Assembly (NCBI RefSeq): GCF_026712205.1
Contig: NZ_JAPPUW010000003.1
Span: 1 to 64,000 of the forward strand
Reading direction: 5' to 3'
DNA length: 64,000 nucleotides
DNA from: Pelomonas aquatica
GTDB taxonomy: Bacteria > Pseudomonadota > Gammaproteobacteria > Burkholderiales > Burkholderiaceae_C
Each line of letters begins with the position of its first letter. Within the stretch, counting starts at the first letter, position 1. Below, in pieces: positions 1 to 7,311 of the stretch. The notes beneath the pieces were generated by a model that did not search any database, had not been told where the DNA came from, and saw nothing but the letters and a program-made list of their open reading frames with translations. Both the position numbers and the translations under genes were made by a program.

Positions 1-121
1 TACATAAAGAGAATTCAAGGCATTTACATGCCTACAAAATGAAGTCCGATCAAAGGCCTAACTCGTTGATCTGCAAGGGATCAGTCGCCAATCTGACGGC
101 CTGATTGACCGGAACTTCGGG
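1..121. other. Non-coding left edge, AT-richer than the rest
   Basis: No convincing gene is seen here. The first 60 bases are clearly AT-richer than the window average, and around 65-85 there is a short inverted repeat (TGATC...GATCA). The stretch lies downstream of the minus-strand methyltransferase gene, so it may hold its terminator, the upstream region of a gene outside the window, or the edge of an inserted element. It is too short to decide. Confidence 0.3.
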
Positions 122-1360
122 CTAACCGGCCACCAGCAACTGCTCCAGCCGCTGCTCGCGCAGCCCGTAGAAGCGCTTGATCTCGGCGATCTGCGCCAGC
201 AGCTCGACCCGGCGCGCGGCCAGGGCCTCGGCCGCGGGCCCTTGCGCCTTCACGGCCAGGATCATCTTGTTCTTGCTGGTGTGCTCCAGCGCGATGAACT
301 CGAAGACCTGGGTGCGGTAGCCCTGGCTCTCAAGCAGCAGCGCACGCAACGAGTCGGTCACCATCTCGGCCTCCTGGCCGAGGTGGATGCCGTGCTGGAG
401 CATGGGGCGCAGCACCGCCGGCAGCGTCATCTGCGGGCGCAGCTCCTTGTGGCAGCAGGGCGAGCTCATGATGATGCGGGCGCCCGACTGCAGGCCGACG
501 TGCAGCGCATGGTCGGTCGCGATGTCGCAGGCGTGCAGCGCGATCATCAGGTCCAGCGGCTGCACGGCCTGGGTGCGCACGTCGCCCTGGTCAAACCGGA
601 TGCCGGCCAGCTGCTCCCCCTCGATGACCGCGTTGCACAGCCTGACCATGTCGTCGCGCAGCTCGATGCCGGTCACGCGCGGCTGCAGGCCCTGGGACTG
701 CAGCCAGTCGTGCACGGCAAAGGTCAGATAGCCCTTGCCCGAGCCGAAGTCGGCCACGCGCACCGGGCCGGCCAGGCCGGCCTCGTCGACGGCCGAGGAC
801 AGGATCTCGACGAAGCGGTTGATCTGCTTCCACTTGCGCGCCATCGCCGGCACCAGCGCCGGCTCGCCCTTCACCAGATGCGTCAGCCCCAGCGCCGACC
901 AGACCGTGTGCGCCATGTCCAGCGGCCGGTGCTTGGCCTTGTCGTGGGCGGCGGGCGCTGGCGCCTCGGCGTCGCCGTCACCGTCGACGCGCGTGACGCG
1001 CAGCGTCTCGCGGCCCTTGCGGCTGACGGCGAACTGCACCTCCTCGGTGGCCGTGTGCAGATGGGCATTGCGAAAGCGCGCGCCGAGCAGCGCGGCGATC
1101 TCGGCCAGGCCGGCCTCGGGCGCATGGTTCTTCGTGACGTCCCTGGTACGGTGCCGCCACAGGAAGCTCAGCGCCGCTTCGCCGCGCAGCTCGATGGCCC
1201 GCACGGTCAGGCGCTCGACCTCCTCGTCATCGCCGACCGGGCCGGACAGCAGCAGCTTGCCGAACCGGCCGCCGGCCAGCGCCAGGCGCACGAGATGCAG
1301 GAAGCGCTCGTGCGCGGGCGCGGTGGCGGCGGGGGGCGGGGTGATCAGGCTCGTGAACAT
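122..1360 (-). CDS. SAM-dependent methyltransferase, GSTCD/Methyltransf_32-like
   Basis: Encodes about 412 residues of a class I SAM-dependent methyltransferase. The SAM-binding loop is visible as VADFGSGKGYLTFAVHDWL in the middle of the protein, followed by GIELRDDMV (motif II acidic residue) and a Cys-rich SSPCCHKELRPQM segment. That segment is typical of proteins related to the C-terminal domain of GSTCD. The N-terminal ~170 residues are poorly characterised. The substrate is unknown; RNA or protein methylation is possible. I chose the ATG at 1360 (MFTSL) over a TTG 18 bases further out. The upstream phosphatase gene, same strand, stops 14 bases before this start, so the two are probably co-transcribed. 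Enzyme class is well supported, role is not. Confidence 0.85.
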   Translation of the reverse strand: MFTSLITPPPAATAPAHERFLHLVRLALAGGRFGKLLLSGPVGDDEEVERLTVRAIELRGEAALSFLWRHRTRDVTKNHAPEAGLAEIAALLGARFRNAHLHTATEEVQFAVSRKGRETLRVTRVDGDGDAEAPAPAAHDKAKHRPLDMAHTVWSALGLTHLVKGEPALVPAMARKWKQINRFVEILSSAVDEAGLAGPVRVADFGSGKGYLTFAVHDWLQSQGLQPRVTGIELRDDMVRLCNAVIEGEQLAGIRFDQGDVRTQAVQPLDLMIALHACDIATDHALHVGLQSGARIIMSSPCCHKELRPQMTLPAVLRPMLQHGIHLGQEAEMVTDSLRALLLESQGYRTQVFEFIALEHTSKNKMILAVKAQGPAAEALAARRVELLAQIAEIKRFYGLREQRLEQLLVAG

Positions 1361-1374
1361 CGAGCCGGATTGTC

Positions 1375-2046
1375 TCAAGCGTGAGTCATCAAGCCGCGCG
1401 CCTCGGCCGTGTCCAGATGCGGCAGCGCATTGAAGGTGACGAGGTGGTGGCGCTTGGGGTTGAACGCGAACTCGGTCAGCGCCGAGTTGCGGATGCGCAG
1501 GTTCAGCTCGACGACCGTCTCGGGCGGCGTGTCCAGCACCTGGCCCACCGCCGTCGAGATCGGGCCGCCGCTGGACACGATGAGCACATGCCGGCCCACG
1601 CCCAGCGCCAGCACGCGCGCGAGCACATCGGCCACGCCGGCCGCGAAGTCGGCATGCGCCGGCATGCCCACGGGCGCCGTCTCGCCGCGCATCCAGGCCA
1701 GCAGGCCCTGGCGCAGCAGCCGGAAATGCTGCTTGACCGTCTCGGGGTCGCTCGGTTTCCCCAGCGGCCCGGGGTGGATGGCGCGCACGACGGCCTCACT
1801 GTCGTACTCGTTCAAGCCCGGCAGCGCGACGGCGGGCAGGCCCTCGCCATAGCCTTCGACGATGCCGGCCAGCGACTGCGCGTGGCGGCGCAGCGTGCCG
1901 GTGAAGACGGCGTCGAAGCGCTGGCCGCGCTCGCGCCAGTAGGCGCCGAGGCGGCGGCATTGCTCATGGCCCTTGGCGCTGAGCTGGTCGTAGTCGGCCG
2001 CGCCGAAGCTGGCCTGGCCGTGGCGGACGAGGTAGAGGCTTCCCAT
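1375..2046 (-). CDS. Histidine phosphatase family protein
   Basis: A 223-residue member of the histidine phosphatase (phosphoglycerate mutase-like) superfamily. It starts directly with the catalytic motif LVRHGQASFG, where the His of RHG is phosphorylated during catalysis. It also has an internal FTGTLRRHAQSL segment and a late SSGGPIS motif that usually carries the second histidine region. The frame is open further upstream, but homologues begin at MGSLYLVRHG, so 2046 was chosen; an ATG at 2058 is possible. It is divergent from the GNAT gene beginning at 2099, leaving about 50 bases for both promoters. The substrate (small phosphate ester or phosphoprotein) cannot be told from sequence. Confidence 0.88.
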   Translation of the reverse strand: MGSLYLVRHGQASFGAADYDQLSAKGHEQCRRLGAYWRERGQRFDAVFTGTLRRHAQSLAGIVEGYGEGLPAVALPGLNEYDSEAVVRAIHPGPLGKPSDPETVKQHFRLLRQGLLAWMRGETAPVGMPAHADFAAGVADVLARVLALGVGRHVLIVSSGGPISTAVGQVLDTPPETVVELNLRIRNSALTEFAFNPKRHHLVTFNALPHLDTAEARGLMTHA

Positions 2047-2098
2047 AGCCGACATCATGACGGCGCGGGGCGCCGCCGGCTGTCGCGACAATGACGGG

Positions 2099-2545
2099 AT
2101 GTCACACCTCCGACAAGCCACCCGCGCCGACACCGCCGAACTCTGGCGCGTGCGCTATGCCGTCACCGAGAACACGCTGACGCCGGGCCGCATTGGCGAC
2201 GCCGAGCTGCACGCTCATCTCGAAGACCACGGCCGCGGCTGGGTCGTCGAGCTGGCGCCCGGGCACATTGCCGGCTTCTGCATCGGCGACGCGCGCGACG
2301 GCAATATCTGGGCGCTGTTCGTCGACCCCGCCCAGCACGGTCGCGGCCACGGCCGGCGGCTGCACGACGCGATGGTCGACTGGCTGTTCGCCACCGGCCT
2401 GCCGCGCCTGAGCCTGGGCACCCAGCCCGGTTCGCGCGCCGACGCCTTCTACCGCCGCGCCGGCTGGCGGCCGCTGCACATCGACGACCACGGCGAGCGC
2501 CGCTTCGAGCTCTTCGCCACCGACTGGACCTCCCGCCATGCTTGA
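2099..2545 (+). CDS. GNAT family N-acetyltransferase
   Basis: A 148-residue acetyltransferase of the GNAT fold. The acetyl-CoA binding motif A is seen as ALFVDPAQHGRGHGRRLHDAMVDWL (residues about 75-100), and the C-terminal AFYRRAGW motif B is present. The start is the ATG at 2099 (MSHLRQAT). The gene overlaps the following carboxylesterase by 8 bases (ATG at 2538, stop ending at 2545), which suggests translational coupling. Substrate unknown. Confidence 0.88.
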   Translation: MSHLRQATRADTAELWRVRYAVTENTLTPGRIGDAELHAHLEDHGRGWVVELAPGHIAGFCIGDARDGNIWALFVDPAQHGRGHGRRLHDAMVDWLFATGLPRLSLGTQPGSRADAFYRRAGWRPLHIDDHGERRFELFATDWTSRHA

Positions 2546-3197
2546 AACCCACGAGATCGAGACCGCCCCCGACCCGCGCACGACGCTGATCGTGCTGCAT
2601 GGCCTGGGCGCCGACGGGCACGACTTCGTGCCCATCTGCGGCGAGCTGGACCTGCGCGCCCTCGGGGCCGTGCGCTACGTCTTCCCGCATGCGCCCGAGC
2701 GGCCGGTGACGATCAACGGCGGCTATGTGATGCGGGCCTGGTACGACATCCTCGGCACCGACCTCGTGCGCCGCGAGGACGAGGCCGGGCTGCGCGAGTC
2801 GCAGGCCGCCATCGCGGCCCTGGTCGATCGCGAGCGCCGACGCGGCGTGGCGGCGCAGCGCATCGTGCTGATGGGCTTCTCGCAGGGCTGCGCGATGGCG
2901 CTGATGACGGCGCTGCGCTACCCCGAGCGCCTGGCGGGCGCCGTCGGGCTGTCGGGTTACTTGCCGCTGGCCGCCACGACGGCGGCGGAGCGCTCGACGG
3001 CCAACGCCGGCCTGCCCGTCTTCATGGCCCACGGCAGGCAGGACCCGGTCGTCGTGCCGGCGCGCGGCACGGCCAGCCGCGACGCGCTGCGCACCCTCGG
3101 CCACGACGTGGAGTGGCACGACTACCCGATGCAGCATTCGGTCTGCATGGAGGAGATCGAGGACCTGAACGCCTGGCTGCTGAAGCATCTGGGTTGA
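2538..3197 (+). CDS. Alpha/beta-hydrolase, phospholipase/carboxylesterase family
   Basis: A 219-residue alpha/beta-hydrolase close to bacterial carboxylesterases and acyl-protein thioesterase-like enzymes. The nucleophile elbow GFSQGCAMAL carries the serine. The acid is the Asp in HGRQDPVVVP and the base is the His in MQHSVCMEE near the C-terminus. An early VLHGLGADGHDF segment forms the oxyanion region. Length and motif order match the family exactly. It likely hydrolyses short to medium acyl esters in the cytoplasm; no signal peptide is seen. It is translationally coupled to the upstream GNAT gene. Confidence 0.92.
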   Translation: MLETHEIETAPDPRTTLIVLHGLGADGHDFVPICGELDLRALGAVRYVFPHAPERPVTINGGYVMRAWYDILGTDLVRREDEAGLRESQAAIAALVDRERRRGVAAQRIVLMGFSQGCAMALMTALRYPERLAGAVGLSGYLPLAATTAAERSTANAGLPVFMAHGRQDPVVVPARGTASRDALRTLGHDVEWHDYPMQHSVCMEEIEDLNAWLLKHLG

Positions 3198-3255
3198 TTT
3201 ACAGGCCCTGTTCCGGCCGCCGTTTGCGGGCCAACTAGAAGAAGATCGACAAGTC

Positions 3256-4464
3256 ATGGAGCGCCTGGCCGAACAGATCGTCGACTGGCACAACCGCCAC
3301 CCGCTGGCGCGCCGCATAGTCGTGGGCGATGTGCACACCCTCGGCGTCGTCGCCCTGCCCTTCGTGCGCGCGGACGCTCAGGCCGGCGGCATCGAGCCGG
3401 TGCTGACCGATGTCGTCAGCGCCTTCGACGCGATGCACGACCACCCGCCGCCGTCGCGCTGGTCCGTCATCGTGCAGCGCGTGTCGGGCCTGCTGGCCCG
3501 GCGGCTGAAGCGGCAGCCGCGAACGCAGTGGCGCGCCTTCAACGAGAAATTCCTGCCCGGCCTGAGCCCGGCGCGCATCGAGCGCTTCGCGCTGGCCCAC
3601 GGCTTCGCCGAGGCACCTGCGGAGCCCGAGGCCCGGCCCTGGCGGGTCATCGTCATCGACGAGTCGCTGGCCGGCGCGCATGGCGGCTGGCCCTTCGAGC
3701 TCTATCTGATGAGCGCCGGCATCGACGCCGGCCGGGGCCGCACGCGGGTGCTGGCGGGCCGCGGCATCCCGTCGCAGGTCATCGGCCGCCGCATCTGGGA
3801 TCCGCTGCGCTTCGGGCTGGCGGCCGGCGCGCTGGCCCTGCTCGCGGCGGCGCTGGCCTGGGCGCTGTGGCCGCGCCACGAGGCGCCGGCCCGGGCGGCG
3901 CCGGACGCGCCGGCATCGGCGCCGTCCGCACCGGCCCCCGCCTCCGCGGCGCTGCCGGCCTCCGCGGCCGAGCCGGCCTCGTCGCCCGCCGAACCCGCGG
4001 CGAGCGCGCCGCAGGCCGAGGCGGCGTCCCTGCCGGACATCCGCCCCCACCTCGTGCGCCGCGCCGACGGCATCGCCAGGCCGCCGCTGCATGCCGAGAA
4101 ACCTGGCGACGACAGGCCCGCCGAGAAACCCGCCGACAAGGCCTCCGAGGCCGGGCCGGCACAGGCCGGCAAGGCCACGCCCCCCGACCCGCGCCTGGAA
4201 CGCATGGCCGCCGCGCCGGGCCGGGCCGTCGTCGCCCTCGTCGGGCCGCCGGGCAGCAAGGCCGACGCCGAGGTGCTGCTGAAGAAGATGCAGGCCGGCC
4301 TCGCCGGCCTGCACAGCGATCCGGATGCGCTGCAGGCCGAGGTCATCCAGACGCCCGAGGGCTGGCGCGCGGCCGTCTGGCCCTTCCCGAGCCGCGAGCA
4401 GGCCCAGCTCATCAACGCGACGCTGGTGGCGCGCGGCTTCAAGACCAGGGCCGTGAACTTCTGA
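3256..4464 (+). CDS. Single-pass membrane protein with Ala/Pro-rich linker and SPOR-like C-terminus
   Basis: 402 residues of no recognised family. Residues 1-175 form a soluble N-terminal part, probably cytoplasmic. One strong membrane segment (FGLAAGALALLAAALAWALW) follows at about 192-211, then about 150 residues of Ala/Pro/Glu-rich low-complexity linker. The last ~75 residues (from RAVVALVGPPGSKADAEV to TLVARGFKTRAVNF) have the pattern of a SPOR-type peptidoglycan-binding domain: an opening strand, a helix with a spaced Lys, and a closing VARGFKTR strand. A role at the cell envelope is inferred. The gene stands alone, followed convergently by a GNAT gene six bases later. Confidence 0.7.
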   Translation: MERLAEQIVDWHNRHPLARRIVVGDVHTLGVVALPFVRADAQAGGIEPVLTDVVSAFDAMHDHPPPSRWSVIVQRVSGLLARRLKRQPRTQWRAFNEKFLPGLSPARIERFALAHGFAEAPAEPEARPWRVIVIDESLAGAHGGWPFELYLMSAGIDAGRGRTRVLAGRGIPSQVIGRRIWDPLRFGLAAGALALLAAALAWALWPRHEAPARAAPDAPASAPSAPAPASAALPASAAEPASSPAEPAASAPQAEAASLPDIRPHLVRRADGIARPPLHAEKPGDDRPAEKPADKASEAGPAQAGKATPPDPRLERMAAAPGRAVVALVGPPGSKADAEVLLKKMQAGLAGLHSDPDALQAEVIQTPEGWRAAVWPFPSREQAQLINATLVARGFKTRAVNF

Positions 4465-4470
4465 GCCGGC

Positions 4471-4917
4471 TCAGCCGGCCGGCCGGCGGATGACGAAGGC
4501 GCGCTTGTCGCCGCCGTCGAAGCCGCAGCGCTCGTAGAAGGCCCACACGGCCGGATCCTTGCGGCTGGTGGTCAGCACGACCTTGTAGCAACCGGCCGCC
4601 CAGGCCTGCGCTATGGCGTGCCGGATGACGGCCTGGCCGTGGCCCCGGCCGCGCCGGTCGGCATGGGTGACGACGTTCTCGATGACGCCATGGCTGCGCC
4701 CGCCGCGCGTCAGGTTGGGCAAGACGGCGAGGTTGCAGCTCGCCACCAGCGCGTCGCCGACGAACAGGCCGAAGTGGCGCAGGCCAGCATGCGCGAACAC
4801 CGCGCGCACCGCCTCGGGCGAGGGCGGCGCATCGCCGGCGTTCAGGTGCTGGTAGAGGGCCAGCAGGGCATCGGCATCGCCGGCGCCCAGGTCGCGGATG
4901 GCGGCCTCCGCCGTCAC
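4471..4917 (-). CDS. GNAT family N-acetyltransferase
   Basis: A 148-residue GNAT protein. The acetyl-CoA motif is VVTHADRRGRGHGQAVIRHAI, followed by VVLTTSRKDPAVWAFYERCGF. The start is a GTG at 4917 that overlaps the TGA of the upstream prolyl oligopeptidase gene (GTGA), indicating coupled translation. The reading frame stays open through the peptidase gene as a shadow, so naive start prediction would make it much too long. Substrate unknown. Confidence 0.85.
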   Translation of the reverse strand: MTAEAAIRDLGAGDADALLALYQHLNAGDAPPSPEAVRAVFAHAGLRHFGLFVGDALVASCNLAVLPNLTRGGRSHGVIENVVTHADRRGRGHGQAVIRHAIAQAWAAGCYKVVLTTSRKDPAVWAFYERCGFDGGDKRAFVIRRPAG

Positions 4918-7043
4918 TTGACTTCCAGTTTCATCGTGTTGGCGATGAAGGCCAGGATGTCGCCGCGCTCCTCGATGATCTTGGAGGTGGGCTTGCCGGC
5001 GCCGTGGCCGGCATTGGTCTCGATGCGGATCAGCTTGGGCGCCGGGCCGGTGTCGGCGGCCTGCAGCGTGGCGGCGTACTTGAAGCTGTGCGCCGGCACG
5101 ACGCGGTCGTCGTGGTCGCCGGTCGTGATCAGCACGGCCGGGTATTTCACGCCGCTCTTGATGGTGTGCACCGGCGAATAGGCATACAGCGCGTCGAACA
5201 TCTCCTTGCTGTCGGCGCCGGTGCCGTAGTCGGTGGCCCAGGCCCAGCCGATGGTGAAGTTCTGGTAGCGCAGCATGTCCATCACGCCGACCTGGGGCAC
5301 GGCCGCGGCAAACAGGTCGGGGCGCTGGTTGGTGACCGCGCCGACGAGCAGGCCGCCGTTGCTGCCGCCGTTGATGGCCAGGGTCGCCGGGCTGGCGACC
5401 TTGTTCTTGACCAGCCATTCGCCGGCGGCGATGAAGTCGTCGAAGACGTTCTGCTTCTTCAGCTTGGTGCCGGCCTCGTGCCAGGCCGAGCCGTACTCGC
5501 CGCCGCCGCGGAGGGAGGCGATGACGTAGACGCCGCCCATCTTCAGCCAGGTGGCCGCGGTGACGTTGTAGGCCGGCGTGATGGCGATGTCGAAGCCGCC
5601 GTAGCCGTAGAGCAGCGTCGGGTTGCTGCCGTCGAGCTTCAGGCCCTTCTTCGCGGCGATGAAGACGGGCAAGCGCGTGCCGTCCTTGCTCGTCACGAAC
5701 TCGCGGCGGGTCTCGAACTCGTCGGGGTTGAAGGCGGTCTTGGGCGCCTTGAACAGCTCGATCCTGCCGGTCTTGACGTCGTAGCGGTGGATCTCGGCCG
5801 GTGTCGTCAGGCTGGTGTAGCTGAAGAAGGTTTCCTGGTCGTCCCAATGGCCGCCGAAGCCGCTGGCCGTGCCGACGCCGGGCAGGGCCACCTCGGACAG
5901 GCGCCTGCCGTCGGCCCCGTGCACGCGCACCAGCGTCGCGGCGTCGTGCAGATAGCTCAGCAGATAGCGGCCGCCGACGGCCGACGCGCCGGTCATCGCG
6001 TCGGGGCCTTCGGCCACCAGCGTCTTCCAGCCCGCCGGGGCGGGGTTCTTCAGGTCGATGGCGACGAGGCGGCCGCGCGGCGCGCCCTTGTCGGTCTTGA
6101 CGACCAGCTTGCCGCCCACCGCGAGGATGGGCGTGTACTGCGCGTCGAAGTCCAGCGTGACGGGCCGGGGCTTGCCGCCGGCGAATACGCCCTTGGGCAG
6201 AGGCAGCACCATCAGGCCGTTCTTGCTGCCGGCGCTCTTCCAGACCGTGATGAGCAGCAGCTGGCCGTCGTCCGACACCTCGGCGCCGAAGCCCCATTCC
6301 TTGTCGTCGCGGTTCTCGGTGACGAGGACGTCGTCGGCCTGCGCGGTGCCGAGGCGGTGGTAGTAGAGCTTCTGGAAGTAGTTGGCGCCCTTGAGCGCGT
6401 CGCCTTCCTTGGGCGCGTCGTAGCGGGCGTAGAAGAAGCCCTTGCCGTCCGCCGTCCAGGCCGCGCTGCTGAACTTGACCCAGTCGATCCTGTCGGCGAG
6501 GTCCTGGCCGGTGGCGAGGTCGCGCACCTTCCAGACCTGCCAGTCCGAGCCCGCGCCGGCCACGCCATAGGCCAGCAGCCTGCCGTCGCGCGAGGGCACC
6601 ACGCCACCCAGCGCCACGGTGCCGTCCCGGCTGAGGGTGTTGGGATCCAGCGCGACCTGCGGCGCGTCCTTCAGCGACCTGGCCGTGTAGAGCACGTTCT
6701 GCTGCTGCAGGCCGTCGTTGCGGCTCCAGAAATAGCGCTCGCCCTCGTGGAAGGGGATGCCGAAGCGCTCGAAGTTGTAGAGCTCGGTGTAGATGCGCCG
6801 CACCGGCAGGCGCTGGGGCATGGCCGCGAGGAATTTGTCCGTGACCTCGTTCTGCTGCGCGACCCAGGCCTTGGTGTCGGCGCTGTTGTCGTCCTCCAGC
6901 CAGCGGTAGGGGTCGGCGACGGCGATGCCGTGGTAGGCGTCGATCTGTTCGATCTTGCGGGTGGCGGGGTAGCCGAGGCCCTGGGCCTGGGCGGTGGTGG
7001 AGAACACGGCGGCGAGCGAAAGAGCAGTCAGGCGGAGTTTCAT
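4914..7043 (-). CDS. Prolyl oligopeptidase, S9A family, exported
   Basis: A 709-residue serine peptidase that cleaves after proline in short peptides. A signal peptide (MKLRLTALSLAAVFSTTAQA) predicts export to the periplasm. The N-terminal beta-propeller starts with the family hallmark YHGIAVADPYRWLEDD. The catalytic domain has GGSNGGLLVGA (Ser), TTGDHDDRVVPAHSFK (Asp) and NAGHGAGKP (His), all in the expected order and spacing. The start at 7043 places the signal peptide at the N-terminus; an upstream in-frame ATG at 7109 would bury it. It is the first gene of a two-gene unit with the downstream GNAT gene. Confidence 0.95.
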   Translation of the reverse strand: MKLRLTALSLAAVFSTTAQAQGLGYPATRKIEQIDAYHGIAVADPYRWLEDDNSADTKAWVAQQNEVTDKFLAAMPQRLPVRRIYTELYNFERFGIPFHEGERYFWSRNDGLQQQNVLYTARSLKDAPQVALDPNTLSRDGTVALGGVVPSRDGRLLAYGVAGAGSDWQVWKVRDLATGQDLADRIDWVKFSSAAWTADGKGFFYARYDAPKEGDALKGANYFQKLYYHRLGTAQADDVLVTENRDDKEWGFGAEVSDDGQLLLITVWKSAGSKNGLMVLPLPKGVFAGGKPRPVTLDFDAQYTPILAVGGKLVVKTDKGAPRGRLVAIDLKNPAPAGWKTLVAEGPDAMTGASAVGGRYLLSYLHDAATLVRVHGADGRRLSEVALPGVGTASGFGGHWDDQETFFSYTSLTTPAEIHRYDVKTGRIELFKAPKTAFNPDEFETRREFVTSKDGTRLPVFIAAKKGLKLDGSNPTLLYGYGGFDIAITPAYNVTAATWLKMGGVYVIASLRGGGEYGSAWHEAGTKLKKQNVFDDFIAAGEWLVKNKVASPATLAINGGSNGGLLVGAVTNQRPDLFAAAVPQVGVMDMLRYQNFTIGWAWATDYGTGADSKEMFDALYAYSPVHTIKSGVKYPAVLITTGDHDDRVVPAHSFKYAATLQAADTGPAPKLIRIETNAGHGAGKPTSKIIEERGDILAFIANTMKLEVK

Positions 7044-7232
7044 GCGGGAGGACGGGCACCAGAAGAGCCGGGAATTGTCTGCGCCGCCGAGACGGCGACC
7101 GTTGGTCATGGCGGCGGCGAACGGCGGGCGGCAAGGAAAAGGCCCGTCGCGCGTCGCTTCATGACGCTGGGGCCGGACGCGACGAGCCAGTCCCTGCGCG
7201 ACATCGGTTCATGCGAAACGAGCCCATGAAAA

Positions 7233-7298
7233 CGGCGACCGGCGCAGCAGCTGCGCGGTCGCCGTCGGGAGGGCGGGCGCATCCGGCACGATGCGCCC
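7233..7298 (-). terminator. Double-hairpin intrinsic terminator after the S8 peptidase gene
   Basis: Two strong hairpins lie just after the stop of the S8 peptidase gene. Reading on the minus strand, the first has arms GGGCGCAT/ATGCGCCC (7275-7282 and 7291-7298). The second has arms CGGCGACC/GGTCGCCG (7233-7240 and 7257-7264), extended by GCGCAG/CTGCGC inside. The second is followed on the minus strand by TTTTCATG, fitting Rho-independent termination. Confidence 0.75.
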
Positions 7299-7311
7299 GC
7301 AGGGCTGGGGT

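Noticed and set aside
5004-7229. A 741-codon open frame on the plus strand opposite the prolyl oligopeptidase gene
   Set aside because: High GC content leaves antisense frames open. The translation is Val/Asp/Arg/His-rich without motifs, while the minus strand has a complete S9A peptidase.
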